Part shown: positions 17,455-26,567 of the stretch, one piece after another
How the letters are laid out: the number at the start of each line of letters is the position of its first letter
Position numbering within the stretch: the first letter of the stretch is position 1
Assembly: GCF_043195105.1 (NCBI RefSeq)
Contig: NZ_JBAFWO010000012.1
Source of the DNA: NCEH01 sp002257205
GTDB taxonomy: Bacteria; Pseudomonadota; Alphaproteobacteria; Rhizobiales; Xanthobacteraceae
Strand: one strand, 5' to 3'
Length of the DNA stretch: 64,000 nucleotides
Notes under the pieces: generated by a model
Databases searched by the model: none
What the model was told of the DNA's origin: nothing
The model's input: the letters and a program-made list of their open reading frames with translations, nothing else
Made by a program: the position numbers and the translations under genes

Positions 17455-18576
17455 ATGCGCGCCCGCCTCATGCGCATCTGGCGCCTCGGCATCAAGGAGC
17501 TCTACAGCCTCAAAGCCGATCCGGTGCTGCTGGGGCTGATCGTCTATACCTTCACCTTCGCCATCTATGCGGTGGCCACCGGCGCGAAGTTCGAGGTGGA
17601 GAATGCCGCCGTCGCGGTGGTGGACGAGGACCAGTCGGCCCTCTCCCGGCAGGTGCGGGCGGCGATCCTCAAGCCCTTCTTCAAGGAACCGGTGCTGATC
17701 GGCGCGAACGAGATCGATCGCGTGATGGACACCGGCCGCTTCGTGTTCGTCATCGAGATCCCGCCGAAATTCGAGCAGGACGCCATTTCCGGCCAGCATC
17801 CGACGATCCAGATCGACGTGGACGCCACCGCCATGTCCCAGGCGGGCAACGGCGCCTCCTATCTTCAGAACATCATTCTCCAGGAGGTCAGCACCGCTCT
17901 GCCGGGCACCACCCAGGCGCTGCCGATCGCCGTGGTGATGCGCGCGAAGTTCAATCCCAACCTCAAGTCCGCCTGGTTCACGGCGGTGATGCAGGTGATC
18001 AACAACATCACCATGCTGGCGGTGATCCTCTCGGGCGCGGCGCTGATCCGCGAGCGCGAGCATGGCACCATTGAGCATCTGCTGGTGATGCCGGTCACCC
18101 CCATCGAGATCATGCTGGCGAAAATCTGGGCCAATGGCCTCGTGATCGTGGTGGCCGCCATCCTCTCGCTGCTGGTGGTGGTCGAATATATCCTGGCGGT
18201 GCCGGTGCAAGGCTCGCTCGCCCTGTTCATCCTGGCGACCGTCACCTATCAATTCTCGGTCACCGCGCTCGGCATTCTCATCGCCACCGTGTCCACCTCC
18301 ATGGCCCAGTTCGGCCTGATCGTGATGCCGATCCTGATCGTGATGAACCTGCTCTCGGGCAGCACGACGCCGCTGGAAAGCATGCCGACCTGGCTCCAGA
18401 ACGTGATGCAGGTGTCGCCCTCCACGCATTTCGTGGCGCTCTCCCAGGCGATCCTTTATCGCGGGGCAGGGCTCTCGATCATCTGGCCGCAGCTCCTGGC
18501 GCTGCTCGCCATCGGCGCGGCCTTCTTCGCGCTCGCCGCCCTGCGGTTCCGCAAGGCCCTCCTCGGCGCTCAGTGA
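17455..18576 (+). CDS. ABC-2 type transporter permease (YhhJ-like)
   Basis: The ATG at 17455, one base after the RbbA-like stop, gives 373 residues. There is one N-terminal TM helix, a large periplasmic loop (about 45-170) and five C-terminal TM helices including AVILSGAALIREREHGTIEHLLVMPVT, the characteristic ABC-2 segment. It would pair with the permease half of the preceding protein to complete the channel. It is the last gene of the three-gene exporter operon. Confidence 0.9.
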   Translation: MRARLMRIWRLGIKELYSLKADPVLLGLIVYTFTFAIYAVATGAKFEVENAAVAVVDEDQSALSRQVRAAILKPFFKEPVLIGANEIDRVMDTGRFVFVIEIPPKFEQDAISGQHPTIQIDVDATAMSQAGNGASYLQNIILQEVSTALPGTTQALPIAVVMRAKFNPNLKSAWFTAVMQVINNITMLAVILSGAALIREREHGTIEHLLVMPVTPIEIMLAKIWANGLVIVVAAILSLLVVVEYILAVPVQGSLALFILATVTYQFSVTALGILIATVSTSMAQFGLIVMPILIVMNLLSGSTTPLESMPTWLQNVMQVSPSTHFVALSQAILYRGAGLSIIWPQLLALLAIGAAFFALAALRFRKALLGAQ

Positions 18577-18592
18577 GGGTACCAGGGTCGTG

Positions 18593-18606
18593 TTGATGCG
18601 GCTCAA
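18593..18606. promoter_or_regulatory. Fnr/FixK-type box upstream of the CBS-BON gene
   Basis: TTGATGCGGCTCAA is a perfect TTGA-N6-TCAA palindrome, the consensus of Fnr/FixK-type oxygen-responsive regulators. It lies 69 bp upstream of the CBS-BON start, a spacing compatible with activation at about -41.5. Confidence 0.65.
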
Positions 18607-18674
18607 TGCAGCATGCCGCCTGCGTGACATGATACAAACTGCACTTCAGTCAGCGGGAGCCGCGGGAGGCGACC

Positions 18675-19409
18675 ATGCGCGTTGCGAATGTGATGACCAC
18701 GCCGGTCATCAGCGTTGAACCTTCCACATCCATCGCCGATGCCGCGCGGCTCATGCTGGCCCAGCACATCAGCGGCCTGCCGGTCGTCGCCAAGGACGGC
18801 ACGCTCGCCGGCATGGTCACCGAGGGCGATTTCCTGCGCCGGGCGGAGCTGGGCACGCAGGTCAAGCGCTCCTGGTGGCTGGAGCTGCTCGTCAGTCCTG
18901 GCACGGAGGCGGAGGAATATGTCCGCGCCCACGGCCGCAAGGTGGAAGAGGTGATGACCCGCGACGTCCTCACCACCACCAAGGACGCGCCGCTCTCCCA
19001 GATCGTCGAGACCATGACCAGCGCCCGCGTCAAGCGCCTGCCGGTGGTCGAGGACGGCAAGCTGGTCGGCATCATCTCCCGGTCCGATCTGCTGCGCGCG
19101 CTCGCCGCCGCGCTGCCCTCGGCGCCGGTGGCGCAGACCGGCGACGCGCGCCTGCGGGAGGCTGTCCTCGACGAACTCGCCAAGCAGCCCTGGAGCGGCA
19201 GCGGCCTGATCCGGGTGCATGTGGAGAATGGCGTCTGCGAACTGCGCGGCACCATCTTCGACGAGCGCGAGCGCATGGCCGCCCGCGTCTGCGCGGAGAA
19301 TGTGCCGGGCGTGCTCGGAGTGATCGATCAATTGGTGTGGGTCGAGCCCATGTCGGGCATGGTGATCCTGCCGCCGGGCGCGGACGCGGCCGAACGCGGC
19401 GCGGCCTGA
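18675..19409 (+). CDS. CBS-pair and BON domain protein
   Basis: This 244-residue cytosolic protein has two CBS motifs (residues about 8-60, VMTTPVISVEPSTSIADAAR, and 95-150, VMTRDVLTTTKDAPLSQI) and a C-terminal BON domain (about 158-222, LIRVHVENGVCELRGTIFDE). CBS pairs bind adenosine nucleotides and sense energy state; BON domains bind membranes or phospholipid. GGAGG sits 5 bases before the ATG. It probably forms a two-gene operon with the alcohol dehydrogenase that follows 32 bp later, under the Fnr/FixK-type box. Confidence 0.92.
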   Translation: MRVANVMTTPVISVEPSTSIADAARLMLAQHISGLPVVAKDGTLAGMVTEGDFLRRAELGTQVKRSWWLELLVSPGTEAEEYVRAHGRKVEEVMTRDVLTTTKDAPLSQIVETMTSARVKRLPVVEDGKLVGIISRSDLLRALAAALPSAPVAQTGDARLREAVLDELAKQPWSGSGLIRVHVENGVCELRGTIFDERERMAARVCAENVPGVLGVIDQLVWVEPMSGMVILPPGADAAERGAA

Positions 19410-19441
19410 ACCGCCGCTCGCCCACCACACGGGAGCACGAC

Positions 19442-20425
19442 ATGAAGGCCATGGTCCTTCGCGCCATCGGCGCGCCCTTGGTGCTGGAGCAGCGGCCCGA
19501 CCCTGAGCCCGCCGCCGGGGAAATCCGGGTGCGGGTGGAGGCGTGCGCCGTGTGCCGCACCGACCTGCACGTGGTGGATGGCGAGCTGCCGAACCCGGTC
19601 CTGCCCATCGTGCCGGGCCATGAGATCGTCGGCATGGTCGAGGCGCTGGGCGCGGGGGTGACAAGCCCGGCGCTGGGAACGCGGGTCGGCATTCCCTGGC
19701 TGGGCCATACTTGCGGGCAGTGTCCTTATTGCGCCTCGGGCCAGGAAAACCTGTGCGACGCGCCCGCCTTCACCGGATTTACCCGCGACGGCGGCTTTGC
19801 CTCCCATGTGGTGGCGGATGCCGCCTTCGCCTTTCCGCTCGACGGCTTCGACGATCCCGTGGCGGCCGCGCCCTTGCTGTGCGCGGGGCTGATCGGCTGG
19901 CGTTCCCTCGTGAAAGCTGGCGAGGGCCGGCGCATCGGGCTCTATGGTTTTGGGGCGGCCGCCCATATCCTCGCCCAGGTGTGCCGCTGGCAGGGACGCG
20001 AGGTCTATGCCTTCACCCGCGCGGGCGATACGGCGGCGCAGGCGATGGCGCTGTCCCTCGGCGCCCGCTGGGCTGGCAGTTCGGACGATGCGCCACCCGA
20101 GCCGCTCGACGCCGCCATCCTCTTCGCCCCCGTCGGCGCGCTGGTGCCGAGCGCCTTGCGGGCGGTGCGCAAGGGCGGGCGCGTGGTGTGCGGCGGCATC
20201 CATATGAGCGACATTCCGCAATTCCCCTATTCCATCCTGTGGGAGGAGCGGCAGGTGCTTTCGATCGCCAATCTCACGCGCGCGGATGCCCACGAATTCC
20301 TCGCCCTCGCGCCCAAGGCCGGCGTGAAGACCACCACCACAATCTACCCGCTGGAACAGGCCAACGAAGCGCTGGCGGATCTGCGCGCCGGACGGTTCCA
20401 AGGCGCGGCGGTGCTGGTGCCTTAG
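19442..20425 (+). CDS. Zinc-dependent alcohol dehydrogenase family protein
   Basis: This 327-residue medium-chain dehydrogenase/reductase has catalytic zinc ligands in CAVCRTDLHVVDGE and GHEIVGMVE. The structural zinc motif is C-x2-C-x2-C-x7-C (CGQCPYCASGQENLC). The glycine-rich NAD(P) site is GLYGFGAAAH. It resembles the AdhA/TIGR02822 zinc-binding alcohol dehydrogenases, which reduce small aldehydes. Context (CBS-BON partner, Fnr-type box) suggests redox balancing at low oxygen. GGAG lies 6 bases before the start. Confidence 0.9.
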   Translation: MKAMVLRAIGAPLVLEQRPDPEPAAGEIRVRVEACAVCRTDLHVVDGELPNPVLPIVPGHEIVGMVEALGAGVTSPALGTRVGIPWLGHTCGQCPYCASGQENLCDAPAFTGFTRDGGFASHVVADAAFAFPLDGFDDPVAAAPLLCAGLIGWRSLVKAGEGRRIGLYGFGAAAHILAQVCRWQGREVYAFTRAGDTAAQAMALSLGARWAGSSDDAPPEPLDAAILFAPVGALVPSALRAVRKGGRVVCGGIHMSDIPQFPYSILWEERQVLSIANLTRADAHEFLALAPKAGVKTTTTIYPLEQANEALADLRAGRFQGAAVLVP

Positions 20426-20437
20426 AGTCTCCGGCGT

Positions 20438-20462
20438 CATGGCCGGGCTTGTCCAGGCCATG
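20438..20462. terminator. Hairpin between convergent adh and P-type ATPase genes
   Basis: CATGGCC...GGCCATG forms a 7-bp stem at the convergent ends of two genes. No U-tract is visible. The sequence also matches the internal hairpin of the MITE-like repeats, so it may be a repeat fragment serving as a bidirectional terminator. Confidence 0.45.
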
Positions 20463-20490
20463 ACCGCAGGGGCGGGAATCGCCAGGCATC

Positions 20491-23070
20491 TCAGCGCCGC
20501 AGGCGCGCGGCGATCCCCAGGGCCTTGGCGAGTTCCAGCAGCAGCATCATGGCGACCGCCGCCGCGATCGCGATGCCGATCCCCGCAAGGCCCACATCGC
20601 CGAAGCGGAACAGCGCGGCCGCCGGCGGCACGCCGAGCACGATCACCAGCATCACCGCCGCCAGCCCCATGACCGCGACCAAAGCGGAATTCGGCCGGGT
20701 CAGCGCCGTGAGCAGCGAGGAACTGAAGGAGCGATCCACGATGATCAGCCCGACGCTGGCGAGGATGAGGGTGAGGAAGGCGCGCCCGCGCACCACGTCC
20801 GGCGGCAGCTCGGCATGGAGCGACAGCAGATAGATGCCGCCGGCCGCCGCGAACGCCGCCAGCCCCTGGATCAGGCTCCAGGCCATCAAGGCGAGCGGCA
20901 GCAGCGCGTCGGTGGCCTTGCGCGGCGGGCGCTGCATCAGGTCCGGCTCCTCCGGCTCGGCCTCGAAGGCGATGGAGCAGACCGGGTCGATCACCATTTC
21001 CAGGAACGCGATATGCAGCGGCCCGAGCAGCGGCGGCAGGCCGAGCGCCAGCGGCAGGAAGGCCAGCCCCGCGATCGGCACATGCATGGCGAGCACATAG
21101 CCCATGGCCTTGCGCAGATTGTCGAACGTGCGCCGGCCAAGGCGGATGGTGCGCACGATGGAATTGAAATCATCGTCCAGCAGCACCATCGCCGCCGCCT
21201 CGCGGGCGACATCGGTGCCGCGCCCGCCCATGGCGATGCCGATATGGGCGGCCTTCAGCGCCGGGGCATCGTTCACCCCGTCACCGGTCATGGCGACGAT
21301 GGCGCCCTGTGCCTTCAGGGCTTCCACGATCTTGAGCTTCTGTTCGGGCACGATGCGGGCGAACACCGCTGCCGTCGCCACCGCCGCCGCGAAGGCTTGC
21401 GGATCGAGCGCGGCCAATTCGCGCCCGGTCACCACGGGTTCGGCATCGAGCCCGGCGGCGCGGGCCATGGCGGCGGCGGTGGCGGGATGATCGCCCGTGA
21501 CCATGGCGATGCGGATGCCGGCCGCCCGGCACTCGCCCACTGCTTCCTTTACGCCGGGCCGCAGCGGATCCGCCAGAGCGACGAGGCCGCGGAACGCGAG
21601 CGCCTGTCCCTCCAGTCGGTCGTCGGCCGCATTCCGCAATTCGCCTTCGGCAAGGCCGAGCACCCGCAGGCCGCGCCCCGCCATGTCGGCAGCGGCCGCC
21701 AGCACCTGCCCCGCCTTGTCGGGGGAGAGGCCACACAGGCGGACGATGGCCTCCGGCGCGCCCTTGGCGGCGAGGCGGGGCGTTTCCTCGCCCGCGCCCC
21801 AGGCGCGCCCCATCGCCGGAAGATCGTCGCGCAGGTCGAAATCACAGACCGCCACCTGCGGCCAGGGCGGTGCGATGCCGGCGCGGGCCGCGAGATCGTG
21901 GAAGGCGCGCTCCATGGGGTCGAAGGTGCGGTCGCGGCTGGAGCGCGCCGCCAGCAGCGCGAGGTGCGCCGCCTCTGGCGCGAGGGGCAAGTTCGCGTCG
22001 CCAAGCGCCACCGGCGCGCCGTCGGCATCGCGCAATTCCACCACGGTCATGCGGTTCTGGGTCAGCGTGCCGGTCTTGTCGGTGCACAGAACGGTTGCGG
22101 CACCGAGCGCCTCGATGGCCGCCGCGCGCCGCGTCAGCACGCGGGCCTTGGCGATGCGGATCGCGCCCATGACGGTAAACACCGTGAGGATAAGGGGAAA
22201 CTCCTCCGGCAGCATGGCCATGGCGAGCGCGATGCCGCCGAGCGTCGCGCTGGTCCAATCATTGCCCGCAAGCCCGTAGAGCACGGCGGCGAGGATGCTG
22301 ACAGAGATGCCCGCCACCGCGAACAGGCGCACCAGCCGCCGGGTTTGCGCCCGCAGGCGCGGGGGCTCGCGCTCGATGGTGCCGAGGCTTTGGCCGATGC
22401 GGCCGAGCTCGGTCTTTCGGCCAATCCCACGCACGATCCCGCGCCCTTGGCCGCGCACCACCAAAGTGCCGGAGAAGGCCGCGCTGCGGTCGTCCGTATC
22501 GGCATGGAGCTCGCCGTCCCCGGCGATGTCGCCCGGCGCTGCGGCGGATTTCTGCACCGGCACCGATTCGCCGGTGAGCAGGGATTCGTCGATCTCCAAC
22601 GCGGCGGTGGCGATCAGCAAGGCATCGGCCGCCACCCGGTCGCCCTCGGCGATAATGATCAGGTCGCCGCGCACCACCTCGCGGCCCGGAATGCGCTTCT
22701 GCACGCCGTCGCGGATCACCAAGGCGCGCGGGCTGGAGAGGTCGCGCAGGGCCTCGAGGGCGCGTTCGGTGCGCAATTCCTGCACCACCGCGATCAGCAC
22801 CGACAGCGTGGCGAAGCCGAACAGGATCACCGCCTCCGCCGGGTCGCCGATCACGAAATAGAGCAGGCCCGCCGCCAGCAGCAGAGCGAACATGGGCTCG
22901 CGGATGGTGTCGAAAATGATCTTCAGCGGCGAGCGATGCTCGCCCTGGGGGAGTTCGTTGGGCCCGTCGCGCTTGAGGCGCGCGGCGGCTTCCGCGTCCG
23001 TGAGGCCGGTTTCCAGCTCCGGTGCGGCAGGGCGGGTCTGGTCCTGGCGTTTTGCGGCCGGTTGTGGCAT
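20491..23070 (-). CDS. Cation-translocating P-type ATPase (P2-like)
   Basis: The start at 23070 gives 859 residues (MPQPAAKRQ); the longer ORF upstream has no coding character. Motifs in order are cation ATPase N-terminal domain, LLTGES (actuator), the M4 motif PEEFP, the phosphorylation site CTDKTGTLTQNR, and the hinge TGDGVNDAPALKAAHIGIAMG, followed by four to six C-terminal TM helices. The layout is that of Ca2+/Mg2+-type P2 ATPases, but PEGLP of SERCA-type pumps is replaced by PEEFP, so the ion is uncertain. A diverged Fnr/FixK-type box lies in the divergent promoter shared with the deformylase-like gene. Confidence 0.92.
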   Translation of the reverse strand: MPQPAAKRQDQTRPAAPELETGLTDAEAAARLKRDGPNELPQGEHRSPLKIIFDTIREPMFALLLAAGLLYFVIGDPAEAVILFGFATLSVLIAVVQELRTERALEALRDLSSPRALVIRDGVQKRIPGREVVRGDLIIIAEGDRVAADALLIATAALEIDESLLTGESVPVQKSAAAPGDIAGDGELHADTDDRSAAFSGTLVVRGQGRGIVRGIGRKTELGRIGQSLGTIEREPPRLRAQTRRLVRLFAVAGISVSILAAVLYGLAGNDWTSATLGGIALAMAMLPEEFPLILTVFTVMGAIRIAKARVLTRRAAAIEALGAATVLCTDKTGTLTQNRMTVVELRDADGAPVALGDANLPLAPEAAHLALLAARSSRDRTFDPMERAFHDLAARAGIAPPWPQVAVCDFDLRDDLPAMGRAWGAGEETPRLAAKGAPEAIVRLCGLSPDKAGQVLAAAADMAGRGLRVLGLAEGELRNAADDRLEGQALAFRGLVALADPLRPGVKEAVGECRAAGIRIAMVTGDHPATAAAMARAAGLDAEPVVTGRELAALDPQAFAAAVATAAVFARIVPEQKLKIVEALKAQGAIVAMTGDGVNDAPALKAAHIGIAMGGRGTDVAREAAAMVLLDDDFNSIVRTIRLGRRTFDNLRKAMGYVLAMHVPIAGLAFLPLALGLPPLLGPLHIAFLEMVIDPVCSIAFEAEPEEPDLMQRPPRKATDALLPLALMAWSLIQGLAAFAAAGGIYLLSLHAELPPDVVRGRAFLTLILASVGLIIVDRSFSSSLLTALTRPNSALVAVMGLAAVMLVIVLGVPPAAALFRFGDVGLAGIGIAIAAAVAMMLLLELAKALGIAARLRR

Positions 23071-23197
23071 CGCCCTGTCCTTGTGGAGGCGCCGGCCCGA
23101 AAGAGCCTTGAGAAAAGCTTGCCCTGCAAGGGGCTGGCAAGAGGCCGGTGCGGGGTGCTTCGCGCCGGGAGGGTAGGAGCGCACCGGATCCCGGCGA

Positions 23198-23211
23198 TTG
23201 ATGCAGCGCAA
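23198..23211. promoter_or_regulatory. Putative Fnr/FixK-type box in the divergent P-ATPase/deformylase-like promoter
   Basis: TTGATGCAGCGCAA matches TTGA-N6-TCAA at seven of eight positions. It lies 128 bp from the ATPase start and 92 bp from the deformylase-like start. It could serve both directions. Confidence 0.45.
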
Positions 23212-23302
23212 TCGCGGGCATTTTCCCTTGAGGAATACCAAAGTGCAACAGCGCGCCGCCCCTTGGCGCGGGTCGCCATGACGGCGGGACGGAGGAGCAA
23301 TC

Positions 23303-23815
23303 ATGGCGGTGCGCGAGATCGTGCGGTTTCCAGATCCACGGCTGCGGCAGGCGGCGGCGGAGGTGACGCGGTTCGATGCCGCGCTTGCGGCGCTGGCGCA
23401 GGATCTGCGCGACACCATGAAGGCGGCACCGGGGATCGGCATCACGGCGCCCCATATCGGTGTGGCGGAGCGGTTGGTGGTGCTGGATCTGCCTGAGGAA
23501 CAAGGGCTTATTCGGATCTATGTCAATCCACGCGTCACCTGGTCCTCGCCCGAGGTCGGACGCCATCCGGAGGGCAGCGTGTCCATGCCGGGCGTGGTCG
23601 ATGAGGTGGAGCGGCCGGTGCGGGTTCGCGTGCAATATCAGGATCTTGACGGAACGCCTCAGGAGGTCGAGGCGGACGGGCTGCTGGCCGTGTGCCTCCA
23701 GCACGAGATCGACCAACTGGACGGAATCTTCTGGCTTCAGAAGCTCTCGCGGCTGCGGCGGGAGCGGGTGGTGAAGCGGTTCGAGAAGCTCATGCGCGCC
23801 GCCTCCGGCACCTGA
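23303..23815 (+). CDS. Peptide deformylase-like protein lacking two metal ligands
   Basis: The 170-residue protein aligns along its full length with peptide deformylases, which remove the N-formyl group from nascent proteins using Fe2+ or Zn2+. All three signature motifs deviate. Motif 1 is GIGITAPH instead of GxGLAAxQ. Motif 2 is EGSVSMPG instead of EGCLS, so the metal-ligand Cys is Ser. Motif 3 is QHEIDQLDG instead of HExDH, so the second His ligand is Gln. Only one of three metal ligands remains, together with the catalytic Glu. Classical activity is unlikely. GGAGGAG precedes the ATG. It may have a regulatory or altered-metal role in the oxygen-response block. Confidence 0.88.
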   Translation: MAVREIVRFPDPRLRQAAAEVTRFDAALAALAQDLRDTMKAAPGIGITAPHIGVAERLVVLDLPEEQGLIRIYVNPRVTWSSPEVGRHPEGSVSMPGVVDEVERPVRVRVQYQDLDGTPQEVEADGLLAVCLQHEIDQLDGIFWLQKLSRLRRERVVKRFEKLMRAASGT

Positions 23816-23892
23816 GGGACCCCATCGGCCTCCGGGAAATCCCGGATTGCGGTTCCGCGCGGGCACGGCTAAGCCCTTGGCTTATCAAGCAC

Positions 23893-24420
23893 ATGGCGCA
23901 TCCGCCGCCGGTGCGGGAGACGGAGGCGGCCATGGCCGAGGAGACGGCGCGCGAGCGCATCGTCAGCGGCGAGAGCGAGCAGATGCTGGCCCGTCGGGCG
24001 GCGGCGACGCAGGCGATCATGGCCGAGACCGGCATCGACGAGGCGATGATTCGCACCCTGGTCTTCACCTTCTACGACCGCGTGCGGGCGGACGACCTGA
24101 TCGGCCCGATCTTCGCCGCGCGCGTCGCCGACTGGGACAAACACCTTGAGAAGCTTTGTCTTTTCTGGTCGTCCGTGGCGCTCATGACGGGCCGCTACCA
24201 TGGCCAGCCGATGCCCCGGCACCTGCCTTTGCCGATCGGTGCCGCGCATTTCGACCGCTGGCTCGACCTGTTCGAGGCGACCGCGCAGGAACTTTGCCCG
24301 CCGGCGGCCGCGACCCATTTCATCATCCGCGCGCGCCGTATCGCCGACAGCCTGGAATTTGGAATCGCATCTAAAAACAATGAGATCGCAAGTCCGCGCC
24401 GACGCCCGCCGCTGTCCTGA
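23893..24420 (+). CDS. Group III truncated haemoglobin-like protein
   Basis: The 175-residue product (162 if started at the ATG at 23932) resembles group III truncated globins. Landmarks are LVFTFYDRVRADDLIGPIFAARVADWDKHLEKLCLFWSS (B to E region) and LPIGAAHFDRWLDLFEATAQEL, where AHF contains the likely proximal His. Such haem proteins bind O2, NO or sulfide. It lies downstream of the deformylase-like gene with a 77-bp gap holding a CCGGGAAATCCCGG hairpin. The location at the end of the Fnr-boxed block fits a role in low oxygen or NO stress. Confidence 0.88.
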   Translation: MAHPPPVRETEAAMAEETARERIVSGESEQMLARRAAATQAIMAETGIDEAMIRTLVFTFYDRVRADDLIGPIFAARVADWDKHLEKLCLFWSSVALMTGRYHGQPMPRHLPLPIGAAHFDRWLDLFEATAQELCPPAAATHFIIRARRIADSLEFGIASKNNEIASPRRRPPLS

Positions 24421-24634
24421 GAGGCGAAGCCGCCCGCCAGTGCCTTCCACCCGCGCCGCGCGCACCCGCCGGGAGCGCGGCGCCGAATTTCGATTGCTCC
24501 GCGCCGAGGAACAGTGCGGGCGTGGGCGATGTCGGCGGCTTTTCCGCGGTCCTCCGCCGAAATTCGCTGAAACTTCGGCGGACCGAAATCAATACCGCGC
24601 TTTTTCGCGGATTGCGCCGCGATTTTCGTGAAAT

Positions 24635-25177
24635 TCAGCGAATGAACTGGTCGATATAGTCCGCGCCGAGGCCATTGGCGCTGTAATGGGCGCGGCACTT
24701 GTCGATGCGGGTGAAAACGTCGTCGAAGCCGGTCTGGTTGCCGTCCGGGTCCACATAGATCATCGCGCCATTCACCTGGAACAGGGTGATCATCTCTTCC
24801 ACATGGGGATCGACCACCAGGGTGTGGGTCTCGCCCGGCGCCTCGTAGACATAGCCGCCCTCGGTGGCGATCCAGTCGTGTTCGAGATAGCGCCAGGAAC
24901 CCTTGATGACATAGCCATGCACCGGCAGCGGGTGGCGGTGACGCGAGAGCACGCCGGCCTTGCGCACCTTCAGCAGGTTCATCCAATAGCCGCTGGAGGC
25001 GGAGAGCAGCAGCGGGCGGAACCATACATTCTCCTCCAGCGGCACCCACACGCGGTCGTCGGTGGGAATGGCGTTCGGCACCACCAGTTCGGGGCGCGCC
25101 TCGGCCGGTTGGGGCTTGCGATAGGGCTGCCACTTCTCGTCGATGGCGTCGGCGGGGCGGGGCTGGGGCTGGGTCAT
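24635..25177 (-). CDS. Cupin, 2,4'-dihydroxyacetophenone dioxygenase family
   Basis: The start at 25177 is backed by GGAGG about 10 bases upstream and gives 180 residues. The cupin core carries SRHRHPLPVHGYVIKGSWRYLEHDW and EAPGETHTLVVD, whose His/Glu residues form the non-haem metal site. It resembles ChrR-like cupins annotated as 2,4'-dihydroxyacetophenone dioxygenase, which cleave a C-C bond with O2, but similarity alone does not fix the substrate. It is the downstream-most gene of cluster A on this strand, separated from the transketolase by a repeat array. Confidence 0.8.
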   Translation of the reverse strand: MTQPQPRPADAIDEKWQPYRKPQPAEARPELVVPNAIPTDDRVWVPLEENVWFRPLLLSASSGYWMNLLKVRKAGVLSRHRHPLPVHGYVIKGSWRYLEHDWIATEGGYVYEAPGETHTLVVDPHVEEMITLFQVNGAMIYVDPDGNQTGFDDVFTRIDKCRAHYSANGLGADYIDQFIR

Positions 25178-25315
25178 TCTTCGGTTTCCTCCCGGTTCGG
25201 GCAATCGCGGTTATCCGCTTGCTGGAATGGTAGCAAAGGCGCGGCCGGCGTGCTGTGCGCTGAGGGGGAGGCCGGCGCGCGAGATATGTCTTGGCGTGTG
25301 TCGGCGTGCGTTCTT

Positions 25316-25532
25316 GGCCCCCTCACCCCGGCCCTCTCCCCGTGGGGGAGAGGGGGCGTTGCGGCTGGGCGGGTGATCTCTTCTTGTCCGTCACCTCTTC
25401 CTGCCCGTCACCTCTCCCCGTCGGGGAGAGGTCGCCCGCTTGCGGGCGGGTGAGGGGGCTCGGGCGCGGTCGGGCCGTTCGTGGCCCCTCACCCCAACCC
25501 TCTCCCCGGTGGGGAGAGGGAGAGTTTCGGAG
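25316..25532. repeat. Palindromic GC-rich repeat array (family B)
   Basis: At least three opposed arms of the type CCTCTCCCCGTGGGGGAGAGG / CGCCCGCTTGCGGGCGGGTG are packed between the cupin and transketolase genes. The same pattern recurs at 27630-27775. No coding signal is visible in 25205-25541. Confidence 0.85.
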
Positions 25533-25541
25533 ACCATCACT

Positions 25542-26564
25542 TCAGCCCTTGGCGCCGCCGATGGCGGTCAGAACCACGTCCTCGATGCCGGCGGCGTCGA
25601 GCTTGTAATGGGCGTAGAGATGGGTCGGCGGGGCGATCAGGCTGTATTCGTCGTGGATGCCGTGACGGATCAGTTTTACCCCCGCGCCCACTTCCGTTAG
25701 CACTTCGGCCACCGCGCTGCCGAGGCCGCCGAGCACATTGTGCTCTTCCGCCGTCATCAGCACCTTGGAACGCGCGGCCGCCTTCAGGATCGCCGCCTTG
25801 TCGATGGGCTTGATGGTGGGCATGTCGATGACCCCCACCGAGCGCCCCGCCGCGTTCAGCTTGCGCGCCGCCTCAAGCGCCGAATGCACCGGCATACCGC
25901 AGGCGATGATGGTGATTTCATCGCCCGCGACATGCTCGATGGCCTTGCCGAATTCGAAGGTCACATCCGGCCCGTAGACATCCGGCTCGCGGCCGCGGCC
26001 GATGCGGAAATAGATCGGCTCGGGATAGGCGGCGGACGCCTTGATGGCGGCGGCGAGTTGCGGGCCGTCGGCGGGCGAGACGACGGTGAGGTCCGCAATC
26101 GCGCGCATGGTGGAAATGTCCTCGGTCGCGTGGTGCGAGGTGCCGTAGAAGCCCAGCGAAATGCCCGTGTGATGGCCGATGAGCCGCACCGGCTGGCCGC
26201 AATAGGCCACATCCATGCGGATCTGCTCGCAGCACAATAGCCCGAGGAAGGAGGCGAAGGTCGCCACATAGGGCTTGAGCCCGGTGGTGGCGAGCCCGGC
26301 CGCCGCCGTCACCATGTTCTGCTCGGAAATGCCGAACTGGATGTAGCGCTCGGGAAAACGCTTCGCGAACTTGGCGAGGCCGTTGGAATATTGCAGGTCT
26401 GCGGAGCCGGCCACCACGGGCTCACCGGCTTCCGCGAGCGAAATCAGCGCATCCGACAGATGGCTGAGGCCCGGCGTCTTGGCGTTGATTTCCCGATACT
26501 GCCAGGAATTGGGCGAGAGCGGACGGCTTGCTGCGGGAGGATTGGGAGACAGGGTTTCGCTCAT
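25542..26564 (-). CDS. Transketolase C-terminal subunit (PYR and transketolase C domains)
   Basis: This 340-residue protein forms the second half of a split transketolase. It has the pyrimidine-binding domain with the catalytic Glu in QFGISEQNMVTAAAGLA, the substrate-site HHTGISLGFYGTSHHATEDI, and a C-terminal Rossmann-like domain. Together with the preceding gene (3-bp gap) it would form a TPP-dependent enzyme transferring two-carbon ketol units. Split transketolases often serve dedicated catabolic routes rather than the pentose phosphate pathway. Expression should follow the operator at 27561. Confidence 0.92.
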   Translation of the reverse strand: MSETLSPNPPAASRPLSPNSWQYREINAKTPGLSHLSDALISLAEAGEPVVAGSADLQYSNGLAKFAKRFPERYIQFGISEQNMVTAAAGLATTGLKPYVATFASFLGLLCCEQIRMDVAYCGQPVRLIGHHTGISLGFYGTSHHATEDISTMRAIADLTVVSPADGPQLAAAIKASAAYPEPIYFRIGRGREPDVYGPDVTFEFGKAIEHVAGDEITIIACGMPVHSALEAARKLNAAGRSVGVIDMPTIKPIDKAAILKAAARSKVLMTAEEHNVLGGLGSAVAEVLTEVGAGVKLIRHGIHDEYSLIAPPTHLYAHYKLDAAGIEDVVLTAIGGAKG

Positions 26565-26567
26565 GGT

